From: an uncultured Bacteroidia bacterium
Lineage (GTDB): Bacteria > Bacteroidota > Bacteroidia > Bacteroidales > UBA932
DNA: 53,698 nt
NCBI GenBank assembly: GCA_902801885.1
Contig: CADCJX010000016.1
Coordinates: 1 to 53,698 of the forward strand
Reading direction: 5' to 3'
A model generated the notes under the pieces. That model saw only the letters and a list, made by a program, of their open reading frames with translations, had not been told where the DNA came from and made no database searches. Within the stretch, counting starts at the first letter, position 1. Each line of letters starts with the position of its first letter. Below are positions 22,514 through 30,879 of this stretch, piece by piece. A program made the position numbers and the translations under genes.

Positions 22514-24187
22514 CTACATTAGTTTCTTGTACTTGAATCGTTTTGGTTCTACGTTTCCGAGTCGTGCCTTCTTGTTCTCTTCGTACTCAGAATAGTTTCC
22601 GTCGAAGAACACTACCTTCCCGTCTCCTTCGAACGCCAGCATGTGGGTGGCGATCCTGTCGAGGAACCATCGGTCATGGCTGATCACTACGGCGCAGCCG
22701 GCAAAGTTCTCGAGACCATCCTCCAGGGCGCGGATGGTGTTGACATCCACGTCGTTAGTCGGCTCGTCCAGAAGCAGTACATTGCCTTCGTCCTTGAGGG
22801 TCAGGGCCAGATGCAGCCTGTTCCTTTCACCTCCGGAGAGAACTCCGCAGAGTTTCTCCTGGTCGGCTCCGCTGAAATTGAATCTCGAGACCCATGCGCG
22901 GGCATTGATGTCGCGATTCCCAAGACGCACCCATTCGGAGTTACCGGCTATGGTTTCGTAGACCGTCTTGTCCGGATCTATGCTTTTGTGCTGCTGGTCT
23001 ACGTAGGAGATCTTGACAGTCTCTCCGATGTCGATCGTACCTGAATCAGGCTCCTCTATGCCCATGATGAGGCGGAACAGGGTGGTCTTTCCGGCCCCGT
23101 TGGGACCGATGACACCAACTATGCCTGCAGGTGGAAGCGAGAAGCTCAGGTTTTCGAAGAGGACCTTGTCACCGAATGACTTTGAGACATCCTTGAACTC
23201 GATTACCTTGTTGCCGAGGCGAGGTCCGTTCGGGATATAGATCTCAAGGTTCTGCTCCTTTTCCTTTGTGTCGGCTGCCGCAAGTTTCTCGTAAGCTCCC
23301 AGACGTGCCTTCTGTTTGGCCTGGCGGGCTTTCGGAGCCATCCTGACCCACTCGAGTTCGTGTTCGAGGGTCTTGCGGCGGCGGCTCTCCTGCTTTTCTT
23401 CGAGGGCGAGACGCTTGGTTTTCTGGTCCAGCCATGAAGAATAGTTGCCCTTCCATGGAATACCTTCGCCCCTGTCAAGTTCGAGGATCCATCCGGCAAC
23501 GTTATCGAGGAAGTAACGGTCGTGCGTAACTGCTATGACAGTGCCTTTGTACTGTCTCAGGTGTGCTTCAAGCCACTGGATGCTCTCTGCGTCGAGATGG
23601 TTGGTAGGCTCGTCGAGAAGGAGTACGTCAGGCTCCTGAAGCAGGAGACGGCACAAAGCAACCCTCCTTCTCTCACCTCCCGAGAGGTTGGCGACCATGG
23701 CTTCCGACGGAGGACAGTTCAATGCGTCCATGGCCCTTTCGAGTTTTGAGTCTATGTCCCAGCCTCCGAGGTGGTCGATCGTCTCAGAAAGCTCTCCTTG
23801 ACGTTCGATCAGCTTGTTCATCTGGTCATCGTCCATGGGCTCCATGAACTTCAGGGAGATTTCATTGTACTCATTCAAGGCATCCATCACTTCCTGTACT
23901 CCCTCCTGGACAACTTCCAGAACGGTTTTTGAAGGGTCCATCTGTGGCTCCTGTTCTAGATAACCCACAGAGTAGCCAGGAGACCAGACTACTTCGCCCT
24001 TGTAGGACTGCTCGACACCTGCGATGATCTTGAGGAGGGTCGACTTTCCGGACCCGTTCAAGCCGATGATACCGATCTTCGCTCCGTAGAAGAAAGACAG
24101 GTAGATGTCCTTAAGAATCACCTTGTTATTGTTGGGGAGGGTCTTTCCCACTCCGCACATTGAGAAAATGATGGTTTCGTCTGCCAT
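22514..24187 (-). CDS. ettA: Energy-dependent translational throttle protein EttA
   Basis: 557 residues from ATG 24187, close to the 555 of Escherichia coli EttA. Two ABC-F ATPase domains are present: GLNGSGKSTLL with LSGGERRRVALCRLLL and LLLDEPTNHLD, then GPNGAGKTTLF with LSGGERNRLHLALTL and LLLDEPTNDVD. Between them is the charged P-site tRNA-interaction linker (EEKQESRRRKTLEHELEWVRMAPKARQAK region), and the first domain has the EttA-type arm insert. It binds the ribosomal E site and gates entry into elongation according to the ATP/ADP ratio. It has its own promoter (24212-24219) and stands next to the glsA promoter. Confidence 0.95.
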   Translation of the reverse strand: MADETIIFSMCGVGKTLPNNNKVILKDIYLSFFYGAKIGIIGLNGSGKSTLLKIIAGVEQSYKGEVVWSPGYSVGYLEQEPQMDPSKTVLEVVQEGVQEVMDALNEYNEISLKFMEPMDDDQMNKLIERQGELSETIDHLGGWDIDSKLERAMDALNCPPSEAMVANLSGGERRRVALCRLLLQEPDVLLLDEPTNHLDAESIQWLEAHLRQYKGTVIAVTHDRYFLDNVAGWILELDRGEGIPWKGNYSSWLDQKTKRLALEEKQESRRRKTLEHELEWVRMAPKARQAKQKARLGAYEKLAAADTKEKEQNLEIYIPNGPRLGNKVIEFKDVSKSFGDKVLFENLSFSLPPAGIVGVIGPNGAGKTTLFRLIMGIEEPDSGTIDIGETVKISYVDQQHKSIDPDKTVYETIAGNSEWVRLGNRDINARAWVSRFNFSGADQEKLCGVLSGGERNRLHLALTLKDEGNVLLLDEPTNDVDVNTIRALEDGLENFAGCAVVISHDRWFLDRIATHMLAFEGDGKVVFFDGNYSEYEENKKARLGNVEPKRFKYKKLM

Positions 24188-24211
24188 GAAGGTTTGTGTT
24201 TGTGGTTTACA

Positions 24212-24219
24212 CAAAAATA
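24212..24219 (-). promoter_or_regulatory. -7 promoter element of ettA
   Basis: Minus-strand TATTTTTG matches TAnnTTTG exactly. The predicted transcription start is near 24208, about 21 nt before the ATG. Confidence 0.6.
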
Positions 24220-24286
24220 ATCAATAAATCAGAAAATAATCGTAAATTGTGGGTTGAAACTGAATAATCAATTAACAGATACATTC

Positions 24287-25120
24287 ATGAGAAAGTCATT
24301 ATCATTCGCCATCATTGCAGCGGCCGTCATTTCACTGTCCTTTGCCGCCCCTGTCAAGGCCCAGCTCGTGTCCGGTCCTCACGGATCAGAGGACATGAAG
24401 ATCGGTGTGGCAGGGTATTCCTACCGTAATTTCAGCATCGACGAAACCCTTGCAATGCTCCAAAGCATGGATGTCAAGTACCTCTCCATCAAGGACTGGT
24501 GGCTGCCTCTGGATTCCACGAAGGAACAGATGGATGCATTCAAGAAGAAATGTGTAAGCTATGGAGTCGACGGCTACATCCTCGGTCCTATCTACATGCA
24601 TTCCCAAGCTGAGGTCGACCGGGCATTCGCCTACACTGAGCGTTATGGTATAAAGATGTTCATCGGTGTCCCTGACTATGACCTCATCGACTACGTTATC
24701 GCCAAGGTCAAGGAGACTGGCATCAAGGTGGCTATCCACACCCACGGCCCTGACGGCGCTGCCTTCCCGAGCATCTATAAGATCATGGAACTTGTCAAGG
24801 ATCCTTCCCTCGGGGTTGGATGCTGCCTTGACATGGGTCATTCCGTCCGTAGCGGGGAAGACATAGCACAGATAGTAAAGAAGTACCACAAATGGATCTA
24901 TGATGTCCACATCAAGGACGAGACCGCCCCTTCAAAGGCCGGGCAGACCTGGGAGATGGGCAGGGGAGTCATCGACTTCAGGCCTATAGTGAAAGCCCTC
25001 CGCAAGGTTGGCTACAAGGGCGTCCTGTCAATCGAATTCGAGAAGAGCGGTGACAATCCTCATCCTGGAATAGCAGAATCCGTCGGATACCTTCGCGGAA
25101 TCCTCGACGCTACAAAGTAG
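24287..25120 (+). CDS. Secreted xylose-isomerase-like TIM barrel protein
   Basis: 277 residues from ATG 24287 (the frame opens earlier, at 24254). A signal peptide ends at about VKAQ, so the protein is exported. The rest is a sugar-phosphate isomerase/epimerase-like barrel (AP endonuclease family 2): GVAGYSYRNFSIDETLAML, GVDGYILGPIY, VAIHTHGPDG, CCLDMGHSVRSG and YDVHIKDETAPS, with the His, Asp and Glu (LSIEFEKSG) that would bind a divalent metal. Such exported members often occur near glycan-degradation genes, but their substrate is rarely known. It is followed by an MFS transporter 21 nt downstream, which may take up the product. Confidence 0.82.
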   Translation: MRKSLSFAIIAAAVISLSFAAPVKAQLVSGPHGSEDMKIGVAGYSYRNFSIDETLAMLQSMDVKYLSIKDWWLPLDSTKEQMDAFKKKCVSYGVDGYILGPIYMHSQAEVDRAFAYTERYGIKMFIGVPDYDLIDYVIAKVKETGIKVAIHTHGPDGAAFPSIYKIMELVKDPSLGVGCCLDMGHSVRSGEDIAQIVKKYHKWIYDVHIKDETAPSKAGQTWEMGRGVIDFRPIVKALRKVGYKGVLSIEFEKSGDNPHPGIAESVGYLRGILDATK

Positions 25121-25141
25121 TTTCCCTCCTGCTTCAAGCAC

Positions 25142-26326
25142 ATGGCTAAGAAACCGTCTAAACTGGCACCGGGGATGCTCGTCACCCTGGTGCTTTGTTA
25201 CTTCACAGAAGGCTTTGTGGACATAGTGGGCGTAGTCAGCAACATGGTCCAGCAAGACTTGGGCCAGACTCACACCCAGGCCAGCCTGATGCCTTCGATG
25301 GTCTTCATCTGGTTCCTTATCCTTTCGGTACCTGCCGGCCTCCTTACCAACCGTATAGGGAGGAGGAAAATGGTCCTGGGAAGCATATTCCTGAGCGTGC
25401 TGGCCCTCGTCCTGCCTCTTCTTGGGTACAGTTATCCGGTCATACTGCTGGCTATGATGCTCGTAGGAATCGGTCATGTGGCGCTTCAAGTCTCGCTGAA
25501 GCCATTGGTTTCTACCATGGTGCCAGGTGATGACCTGGCCGGAATAATGAGTTTCGGGCAGTTTACCAAGGCCATAGCCTCCTTAACCGCCCCTATCATC
25601 GCTTCTTTGGGAGCGATCTGGTTCGCCGGAGGAATCGGCTGGCGTCTGCTCCTGCCTGTTTTCATGGTGATAGGCTGCCTTGCCTTTGCCTCGCTGAGCC
25701 TGAGCAAGGTACATGAGCCGTCCATGGAAGACAACCAGAACCTTGGCGTGAAAGAAGGCTTCCAGGACTGCCTCAAACTGCTTGGATCATCCCTCGTCCT
25801 TCTGACCTTCGTCGCCATTCTCTGTCACGTCGGAGTAAATGTGGGCATGAACATTTCATCGCCTAAGATCCTCATGGAGCGCTGCGACCTCCCTTTGGAA
25901 AAGGCTGCGCTGGCGTCGACGGCATATTTCCTATCGAGGACAGTCAGCAGTTTCTGCACTCCCTTCATCCTCAGGCTGGTCCCTGGCAGGAAGTATCTGA
26001 CTGTATGCCTCTCGCTCATGACGTTGGGACTCCTTGCCATGGCTTTTGGCCGCAATGCCGTCCTTCTCTATTCAGGAATATGCCTGGTAGGTTTCGGTGG
26101 AGTCAACATCTATCCGCTCATCTTCTCCAATGCCATACTGAAGGTTGAGGACAAGAAACGTAATGTCTTCTCCAGCCTTATGGCGATGGCATTCATCGGG
26201 GGCGCTGTATTCCCGACCCTCATGGGTGTTGCCGGTGACCGTTTCGGTCAGATAGGGTCTGTAGCCATGATGGCTGTCGGCTTGGCTTACCTGTGGTTCT
26301 ATTCCCGCTCTGAAGCCAGAAACTGA
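25142..26326 (+). CDS. MFS transporter, sugar-type
   Basis: 394 residues with twelve predicted membrane helices. The loop 2-3 signature is present as LLTNRIGRRKMVLG, and a second half-repeat contains SRTVSSFCTPFILRLVPGRKYL. The protein looks like a single-component proton-coupled importer of the FucP/sugar-like group, acting in the inner membrane. It follows the exported isomerase-like gene by 21 nt, so both are probably co-transcribed and may use the same sugar. The substrate cannot be read from the sequence. Confidence 0.85.
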   Translation: MAKKPSKLAPGMLVTLVLCYFTEGFVDIVGVVSNMVQQDLGQTHTQASLMPSMVFIWFLILSVPAGLLTNRIGRRKMVLGSIFLSVLALVLPLLGYSYPVILLAMMLVGIGHVALQVSLKPLVSTMVPGDDLAGIMSFGQFTKAIASLTAPIIASLGAIWFAGGIGWRLLLPVFMVIGCLAFASLSLSKVHEPSMEDNQNLGVKEGFQDCLKLLGSSLVLLTFVAILCHVGVNVGMNISSPKILMERCDLPLEKAALASTAYFLSRTVSSFCTPFILRLVPGRKYLTVCLSLMTLGLLAMAFGRNAVLLYSGICLVGFGGVNIYPLIFSNAILKVEDKKRNVFSSLMAMAFIGGAVFPTLMGVAGDRFGQIGSVAMMAVGLAYLWFYSRSEARN

Positions 26327-26334
26327 AAAAGTCT

Positions 26335-26342
26335 TATATTTG
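26335..26342 (+). promoter_or_regulatory. -7 element abutting the nucleoside kinase-like start
   Basis: TATATTTG is an exact -7 match, with 3 nt before the ATG at 26346, the same spacing as at the symporter gene. It begins 8 nt after the MFS stop codon. No good -33 element is visible. Confidence 0.5.
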
Positions 26343-26345
26343 TAT

Positions 26346-28013
26346 ATGGTCAAGATATTCTGCAAGAACACCGGTACATCCAAGGAGTTCGAGGAAGGAA
26401 CTTCACTGGGCGCAATCTCAAGGGAATTCGATTTTGACAAGCCCTACGACATCCTCGCAGCAAAGGTCAACAATGTCGCCCATGGCTTGAAATTCAATGC
26501 TTATCACAGCCTGGACGTGGAATTCCTGGATTACAGGACGTACATTGGCCGCAATTTCTATTGCCGCTCGCTGTGTTTCCTCCTGTACAAGGGAGTGAAG
26601 GATCTATTCCCTGGATCTGCCCTGACGATCCGCCGCCCGATCTCCAAAGGGTATTTCTGTTCTGTCGACAAGGGAGACGGCACCGGTTTGACCGAGGCTG
26701 ACGTGGATGCCATCAGGGCGAGGATGATGGCCTTGGTGGAACAGGACCTGGTCTTCCGCCGACATGAGGTACGTGTCGACGAGGCTATAAAGAAATTCAC
26801 CGAATCAGGCGACCTGGACAAGGTCAAGCTCCTGGAGACCTGTGGTGAGGTCTATGTGTATTATTATACGCTTGGCGGCACTCCGGACTATTATTGCGCA
26901 GGTCTTGTGCCGAGTACAGGGTATCTGCGGACATGGAGCGTCAGTCCCTACCATGGCGGAATCCTTCTCCGTGTTCCCGACCGCCACCATCCGGAGAACC
27001 TTGCTCCCTTTATTGAACAGCCTAAGACTTTCGAGGTCTTTGCGGAATCCCGGAAGTGGAATTCTATCATGGACCTCGACAATGTGGGAGATGTGAATGA
27101 AGCGATCCTAAGGGGCAATGCGTCCGACCTTATCCAGATAGCTGAAGCCCTCCAGGAAAAGAAGATCGTGCAGATTGCCGAAGAGATCGAAAGGCGCCAT
27201 AACGATCCTGACTTTCCCGTCAGGCTTGTACTGATCACAGGGCCGACCAGTAGCGGTAAGAGCACTTTCTGCAAGAGGCTTAGCATACAGTTGAAGGCCT
27301 GCGGACTGCATCCTATCTCATTCTCGACGGATGATTACTTCGTAAACCGTCTTGACACTCCGAAACTTCCTGACGGATCCTTCGATTTTGACAATTTCGA
27401 GACGGTCGACCACGACTATCTCCAGAAAGACCTGCTCAAGCTCCTTTCTGGGGAGGAGGTTGAAGTGCCTGAGTTCAATTTCGTGACCGGCCTGAGGGAG
27501 TATGGCGGGAAAAAACTGAAACTGGGAGAAAGATCTGTTCTCCTTATCGAAGGAATCCACGCCCTTAATCCAAGGCTTTCCGACCAAGTCCCCGAATCAG
27601 AGAAATTCAGGATATTCATAAACACGATAACCTCCATTTCCCTTGACTCACATAACTGCATCCCGACCAGCGACAACCGTCTTCTGAGACGCATCGTACG
27701 GGATTTCCTCAAGGGAGCATTCTCTGCCCGGGAGACAATCTCCAACTGGCCGAACGTCCGGCGTTCAGAGGTCAAATGGATTTATCCCTTCCAGGAGGAT
27801 GCAGACGTACTCTTCAATTCAGCCTACCTAGTGGAGTTCGCTGTGTTGAGGACCCAGGCGGAAAGGATACTCGCCACGGTGCCAAAGAACTGCCAGGAGT
27901 ACTGCGAAGCCAACAGGCTGCTGCAGTTCCTTCATTATTTCGTTCCGGTCTCAGACAAGGAGATTCCTCCTACATCCTTGCTCCGCGGTTTTATCGGAGG
28001 AGGAAGTTTTTGA
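26346..28013 (+). CDS. Uridine kinase-like protein with TGS/SAD-like N-terminus
   Basis: 555 residues. The N-terminal 60 look like a ubiquitin-like TGS domain (VKIFCKNTGTSKEFEEGTSL, AAKVNNVAHGLKFN), followed by a region related to the second additional domain of threonyl-tRNA synthetase. The C-terminal half is a phosphoribulokinase/uridine kinase domain: Walker A GPTSSGKST (about 299-307), STDDYFVNR, DFDNFETVDHDYL, LLIEGIHALNP and a basic lid segment RRIVRDFLKGAFSARETI. This combined architecture is common in Bacteroidota and Firmicutes, usually annotated as nucleoside kinase. The true substrate is unsettled. The upstream ATG at 26346 follows directly on a promoter element. Confidence 0.85.
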   Translation: MVKIFCKNTGTSKEFEEGTSLGAISREFDFDKPYDILAAKVNNVAHGLKFNAYHSLDVEFLDYRTYIGRNFYCRSLCFLLYKGVKDLFPGSALTIRRPISKGYFCSVDKGDGTGLTEADVDAIRARMMALVEQDLVFRRHEVRVDEAIKKFTESGDLDKVKLLETCGEVYVYYYTLGGTPDYYCAGLVPSTGYLRTWSVSPYHGGILLRVPDRHHPENLAPFIEQPKTFEVFAESRKWNSIMDLDNVGDVNEAILRGNASDLIQIAEALQEKKIVQIAEEIERRHNDPDFPVRLVLITGPTSSGKSTFCKRLSIQLKACGLHPISFSTDDYFVNRLDTPKLPDGSFDFDNFETVDHDYLQKDLLKLLSGEEVEVPEFNFVTGLREYGGKKLKLGERSVLLIEGIHALNPRLSDQVPESEKFRIFINTITSISLDSHNCIPTSDNRLLRRIVRDFLKGAFSARETISNWPNVRRSEVKWIYPFQEDADVLFNSAYLVEFAVLRTQAERILATVPKNCQEYCEANRLLQFLHYFVPVSDKEIPPTSLLRGFIGGGSF

Positions 28014-28030
28014 AACTTAAAAGATAAGCT

Positions 28031-29899
28031 ATGAACAGGATCAAAGTAATCTTTATTGCGGCTGCCTTCCTTTTGACCTCACCTGCCTTTTCGCAGAAGG
28101 GGAGCGTAGCCGTGAAAGACGTTTTGGAGCCCCTGCCTGGCGGTAATGCCAAGATGGAGGGCTATTTCGGCGATGACATCCTCCTTGTCCAGGAAAACTG
28201 GGCGAAAGGAGTGATGCCGTACGATGAAGTCATAGAGTTCTTCCGGTCCGGAAGGACAAAGTTCGCCCTCGGTGAGATGCCGGGGAAGAGCATCCGAACC
28301 AATTCCCTTTTGTGGCGCTACACCAGGGATCCGCAGCTCAAGGCCCTTACCAAGGGAGTGGTCTATTCTCTTATTGCTACGACTAAGGAGAACGGATCGA
28401 TCAGTTGCACGCCGGTTGACAAACAGCCTGGTGAACATGACGGCGATATCTGGGAGAGAAAATACGTCCTGCTCGGACTGAGCCAGTACTATCTTGATGT
28501 AGAAAAGGATCCTCTGGTGCTGGAGGCAATGGAGAAGGAAGCCCGTTCCGTAATGGACCAGGTCGGTCCGGCACCTAAGAAGAGCATTACTGAACTGGGA
28601 TGGAGCTCTACCAATATCGAGTCCTCTTCCATCCTGGAACCCTTCATGAGGCTGTACTTCATTACAGGCAAGAAGGAATATCTTGACTTCGCAACCTACA
28701 TCATCGAGGCCGGTGGATGCAAGGGAAGCAATATATTCACCCAGATCCACGACGGAGTCCCGATGACCGAAGTCGGTGCCCCTTATCCCAAGGCTTACGA
28801 GATGACCTCGATCTGGGAGGGCCTTGTTGAATACTACAGGGCGACCGGAGACCCGAAGTGGCTTCGTTGTATCCGGAACTTCTTCGAAGAAGTGAAGGAC
28901 AATGAGATCAGCATTATCGGCAACGGAGGTGCAGATGTCTACTGGCCTAAATTGATGGGCGAGGGCTGGAGCAACACAGCCGTTGAGCAGTCCAACCCTG
29001 ACATCAAGAGGATGATGGAGACCTGTGTCGGCGTGACCTGGATCAAGTTCTGTTCTCAGTACCTGCGCCTGACCGGTGATCCGGCTGCCGTCGACTGCAT
29101 TGAGAAATATGTCTACAACGGCCTTCTCGGAGCCATGCGGCCGGATGGTAAAGGTTTCAGCTACGTGAACCTGCTGAATGGTCCCAAGGTTACCAATAGT
29201 GGCTGGGGTATGGTTATCGACGGTCTTCCAGTGACCTGCTGCAACCTTAGCGGCCCCACAGGCCTGGCTTATATTCCCTATGTAGCTGTCATGCAGGGAG
29301 AGGAAGGTCCGGTGGTGAATCTTTACAACCGAGGAGTCTTCAAGTCAAAGACTTCCGATGGCCGATACGTTTCTCTGGGCATCGACACCGAATTTCCCAG
29401 GGAAGGAGACGTGAAGATCGCCGTCTTCCCATCAGGAGAGGGAGAGTTCAGCATAAGGCTGCATATTCCTTCATGGAGCGAATCAACCACAGTCAATGTG
29501 AACGGGAAGCCCGTCAAAGACGTTATCAGCGGGACTTATCTTGAAATCAAACGTGACTGGAAACCCGGCGACGAGATCCACCTGAGTTTCGACATGAAGG
29601 CCAGGATTATCCCTGCAAGGGATGGAAGGAATCCTGCAGGGAAGAATTTCCAGGCTCTGCAGTGGGGACCTCTGGTTCTCGCCCGTGACGAGAACATCGA
29701 CCATTCCTACAACGAGCCTGTGGGAATAGTAGCCGGCGAGGATGGGGTAGTGGATGTCACACGCGTAAAACCTCAGCGCAAGGGCACGAGGGTCCAGTTC
29801 ATGGTGCCTACTACTGACGGCCCTATTCCTATGGTTGACTATTCATCAGTCGACTGCTGGGAAGGGAAGCACGTCCAGACATGGCTTCCTATCAAATGA
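28031..29899 (+). CDS. GH127-family beta-L-arabinofuranosidase-like hydrolase
   Basis: 622 residues with signal peptide (cleavage near AFSQ). An alpha/alpha barrel of the DUF1680/GH127 type is followed by beta-sandwich domains. The catalytic and metal set of HypBA1 is conserved: Glu330 and Cys332 in METC, and Cys403-Cys404 in VTCCNLSG, where the second Cys is the nucleophile and the cysteines plus Glu hold zinc. It should release beta-L-arabinofuranose, or a related sugar, from plant glycans in the periplasm. The DUF362 gene downstream overlaps by 4 nt, an unusual partner. There is no SusC/D or sensor nearby. Confidence 0.88.
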   Translation: MNRIKVIFIAAAFLLTSPAFSQKGSVAVKDVLEPLPGGNAKMEGYFGDDILLVQENWAKGVMPYDEVIEFFRSGRTKFALGEMPGKSIRTNSLLWRYTRDPQLKALTKGVVYSLIATTKENGSISCTPVDKQPGEHDGDIWERKYVLLGLSQYYLDVEKDPLVLEAMEKEARSVMDQVGPAPKKSITELGWSSTNIESSSILEPFMRLYFITGKKEYLDFATYIIEAGGCKGSNIFTQIHDGVPMTEVGAPYPKAYEMTSIWEGLVEYYRATGDPKWLRCIRNFFEEVKDNEISIIGNGGADVYWPKLMGEGWSNTAVEQSNPDIKRMMETCVGVTWIKFCSQYLRLTGDPAAVDCIEKYVYNGLLGAMRPDGKGFSYVNLLNGPKVTNSGWGMVIDGLPVTCCNLSGPTGLAYIPYVAVMQGEEGPVVNLYNRGVFKSKTSDGRYVSLGIDTEFPREGDVKIAVFPSGEGEFSIRLHIPSWSESTTVNVNGKPVKDVISGTYLEIKRDWKPGDEIHLSFDMKARIIPARDGRNPAGKNFQALQWGPLVLARDENIDHSYNEPVGIVAGEDGVVDVTRVKPQRKGTRVQFMVPTTDGPIPMVDYSSVDCWEGKHVQTWLPIK

Positions 29900-30879
29900 A
29901 ATCTTATTGTCAAAAGAATATGAGTGATTATACAGGAAACAACAACGAATCCCTGGTCTATTTTACCAGGGAACTCAGCGCAGAGGGTCTGATCAAGGCC
30001 TATGCAAAGGTCTGCGGGAACATCTCCGGCAAGGTCGGAGTCAAGGTACACACCGGTGAACCGCATGGCCCCAACATCATTCCCCGGGAGTGGATCAAGG
30101 CCCTGATGGGAAGATGCATTCCCGAAGGCAGGATCATTGAGACGAACACCTATTACGACGGTGACCGCTACACCACCCAGCAGCATCGTGAGACCCTGAA
30201 GGTCAACGGCTGGGACTTCTGTCCTGTGGACATCCTCGATGAAGAGGGTACTGCTGAACTTCCCGTCGTTGGAGGAAAATGGTTCGACAGGATGTCTGTC
30301 GGAGGACATATCCTCAATTATGATTCGATGGTGGCCCTGACACATTTCAAGGGACACACCCAGGGAGGATTCGGCGGCAGCAACAAGAACATCGGCATCG
30401 GCTGTGCTGACGGGCGTATAGGAAAGGCATGGATCCACACTACTCCGGGCCAACCTGACCAGTGGGACATCGCCAAGGAGGAGTTCATGGAGAGGATGAC
30501 CGAATCCACCAAGGCTACGATCGACCATTTCGGAAAGCATGTGACCTATGTCAATGTGATGAGGAACATGTCAGTGTCTTGCGACTGTGAGGGAATCGAG
30601 GCCGAACCGGTTGTTACTCCAGATGTCGGAATCCTGTCCTCTACGGACATCCTTTCAGTGGACCAGGCCTGCATCGACATCATCTATGCCATGAAGGAAG
30701 AGGAGCATCACGCCATGGTCGAGCGCATCGAGTCACGACATGGACTGAGGCAGCTCTCCTACATGAAAGAACTGGGCATGGGAAACGACCATTATGTGCT
30801 AATCGATCTTGACAACGGTGGCCGGAGGATGACTGTCCAGGATGCCGTCAGGGACCTTAAGCCATTTACTGCAGGCTGA
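29896..30879 (+). CDS. DUF362-domain protein
   Basis: 327 residues from ATG 29896, whose ATGA overlaps the GH127 stop; an ATG at 29920 is a good alternative, since conservation appears to begin near ESLVYFTREL. The DUF362 domain is seen as KVGVKVHTGEPHGPNIIPREWIK, ETNTYYDGDRYTT, VALTHFKGHTQGGFGGSNKNIGIGCADGRIGK and CDCEGIEAEPVVTPDVGILSS. Several Cys and His residues could bind a metal or cluster, but no 4Fe-4S ferredoxin domain follows. There is no signal peptide, so it should be cytoplasmic, unlike its partner. The function of DUF362 is not established. Its 3' end overlaps that of the convergent GH106 gene by 14 nt. Confidence 0.8.
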   Translation: MKSYCQKNMSDYTGNNNESLVYFTRELSAEGLIKAYAKVCGNISGKVGVKVHTGEPHGPNIIPREWIKALMGRCIPEGRIIETNTYYDGDRYTTQQHRETLKVNGWDFCPVDILDEEGTAELPVVGGKWFDRMSVGGHILNYDSMVALTHFKGHTQGGFGGSNKNIGIGCADGRIGKAWIHTTPGQPDQWDIAKEEFMERMTESTKATIDHFGKHVTYVNVMRNMSVSCDCEGIEAEPVVTPDVGILSSTDILSVDQACIDIIYAMKEEEHHAMVERIESRHGLRQLSYMKELGMGNDHYVLIDLDNGGRRMTVQDAVRDLKPFTAG

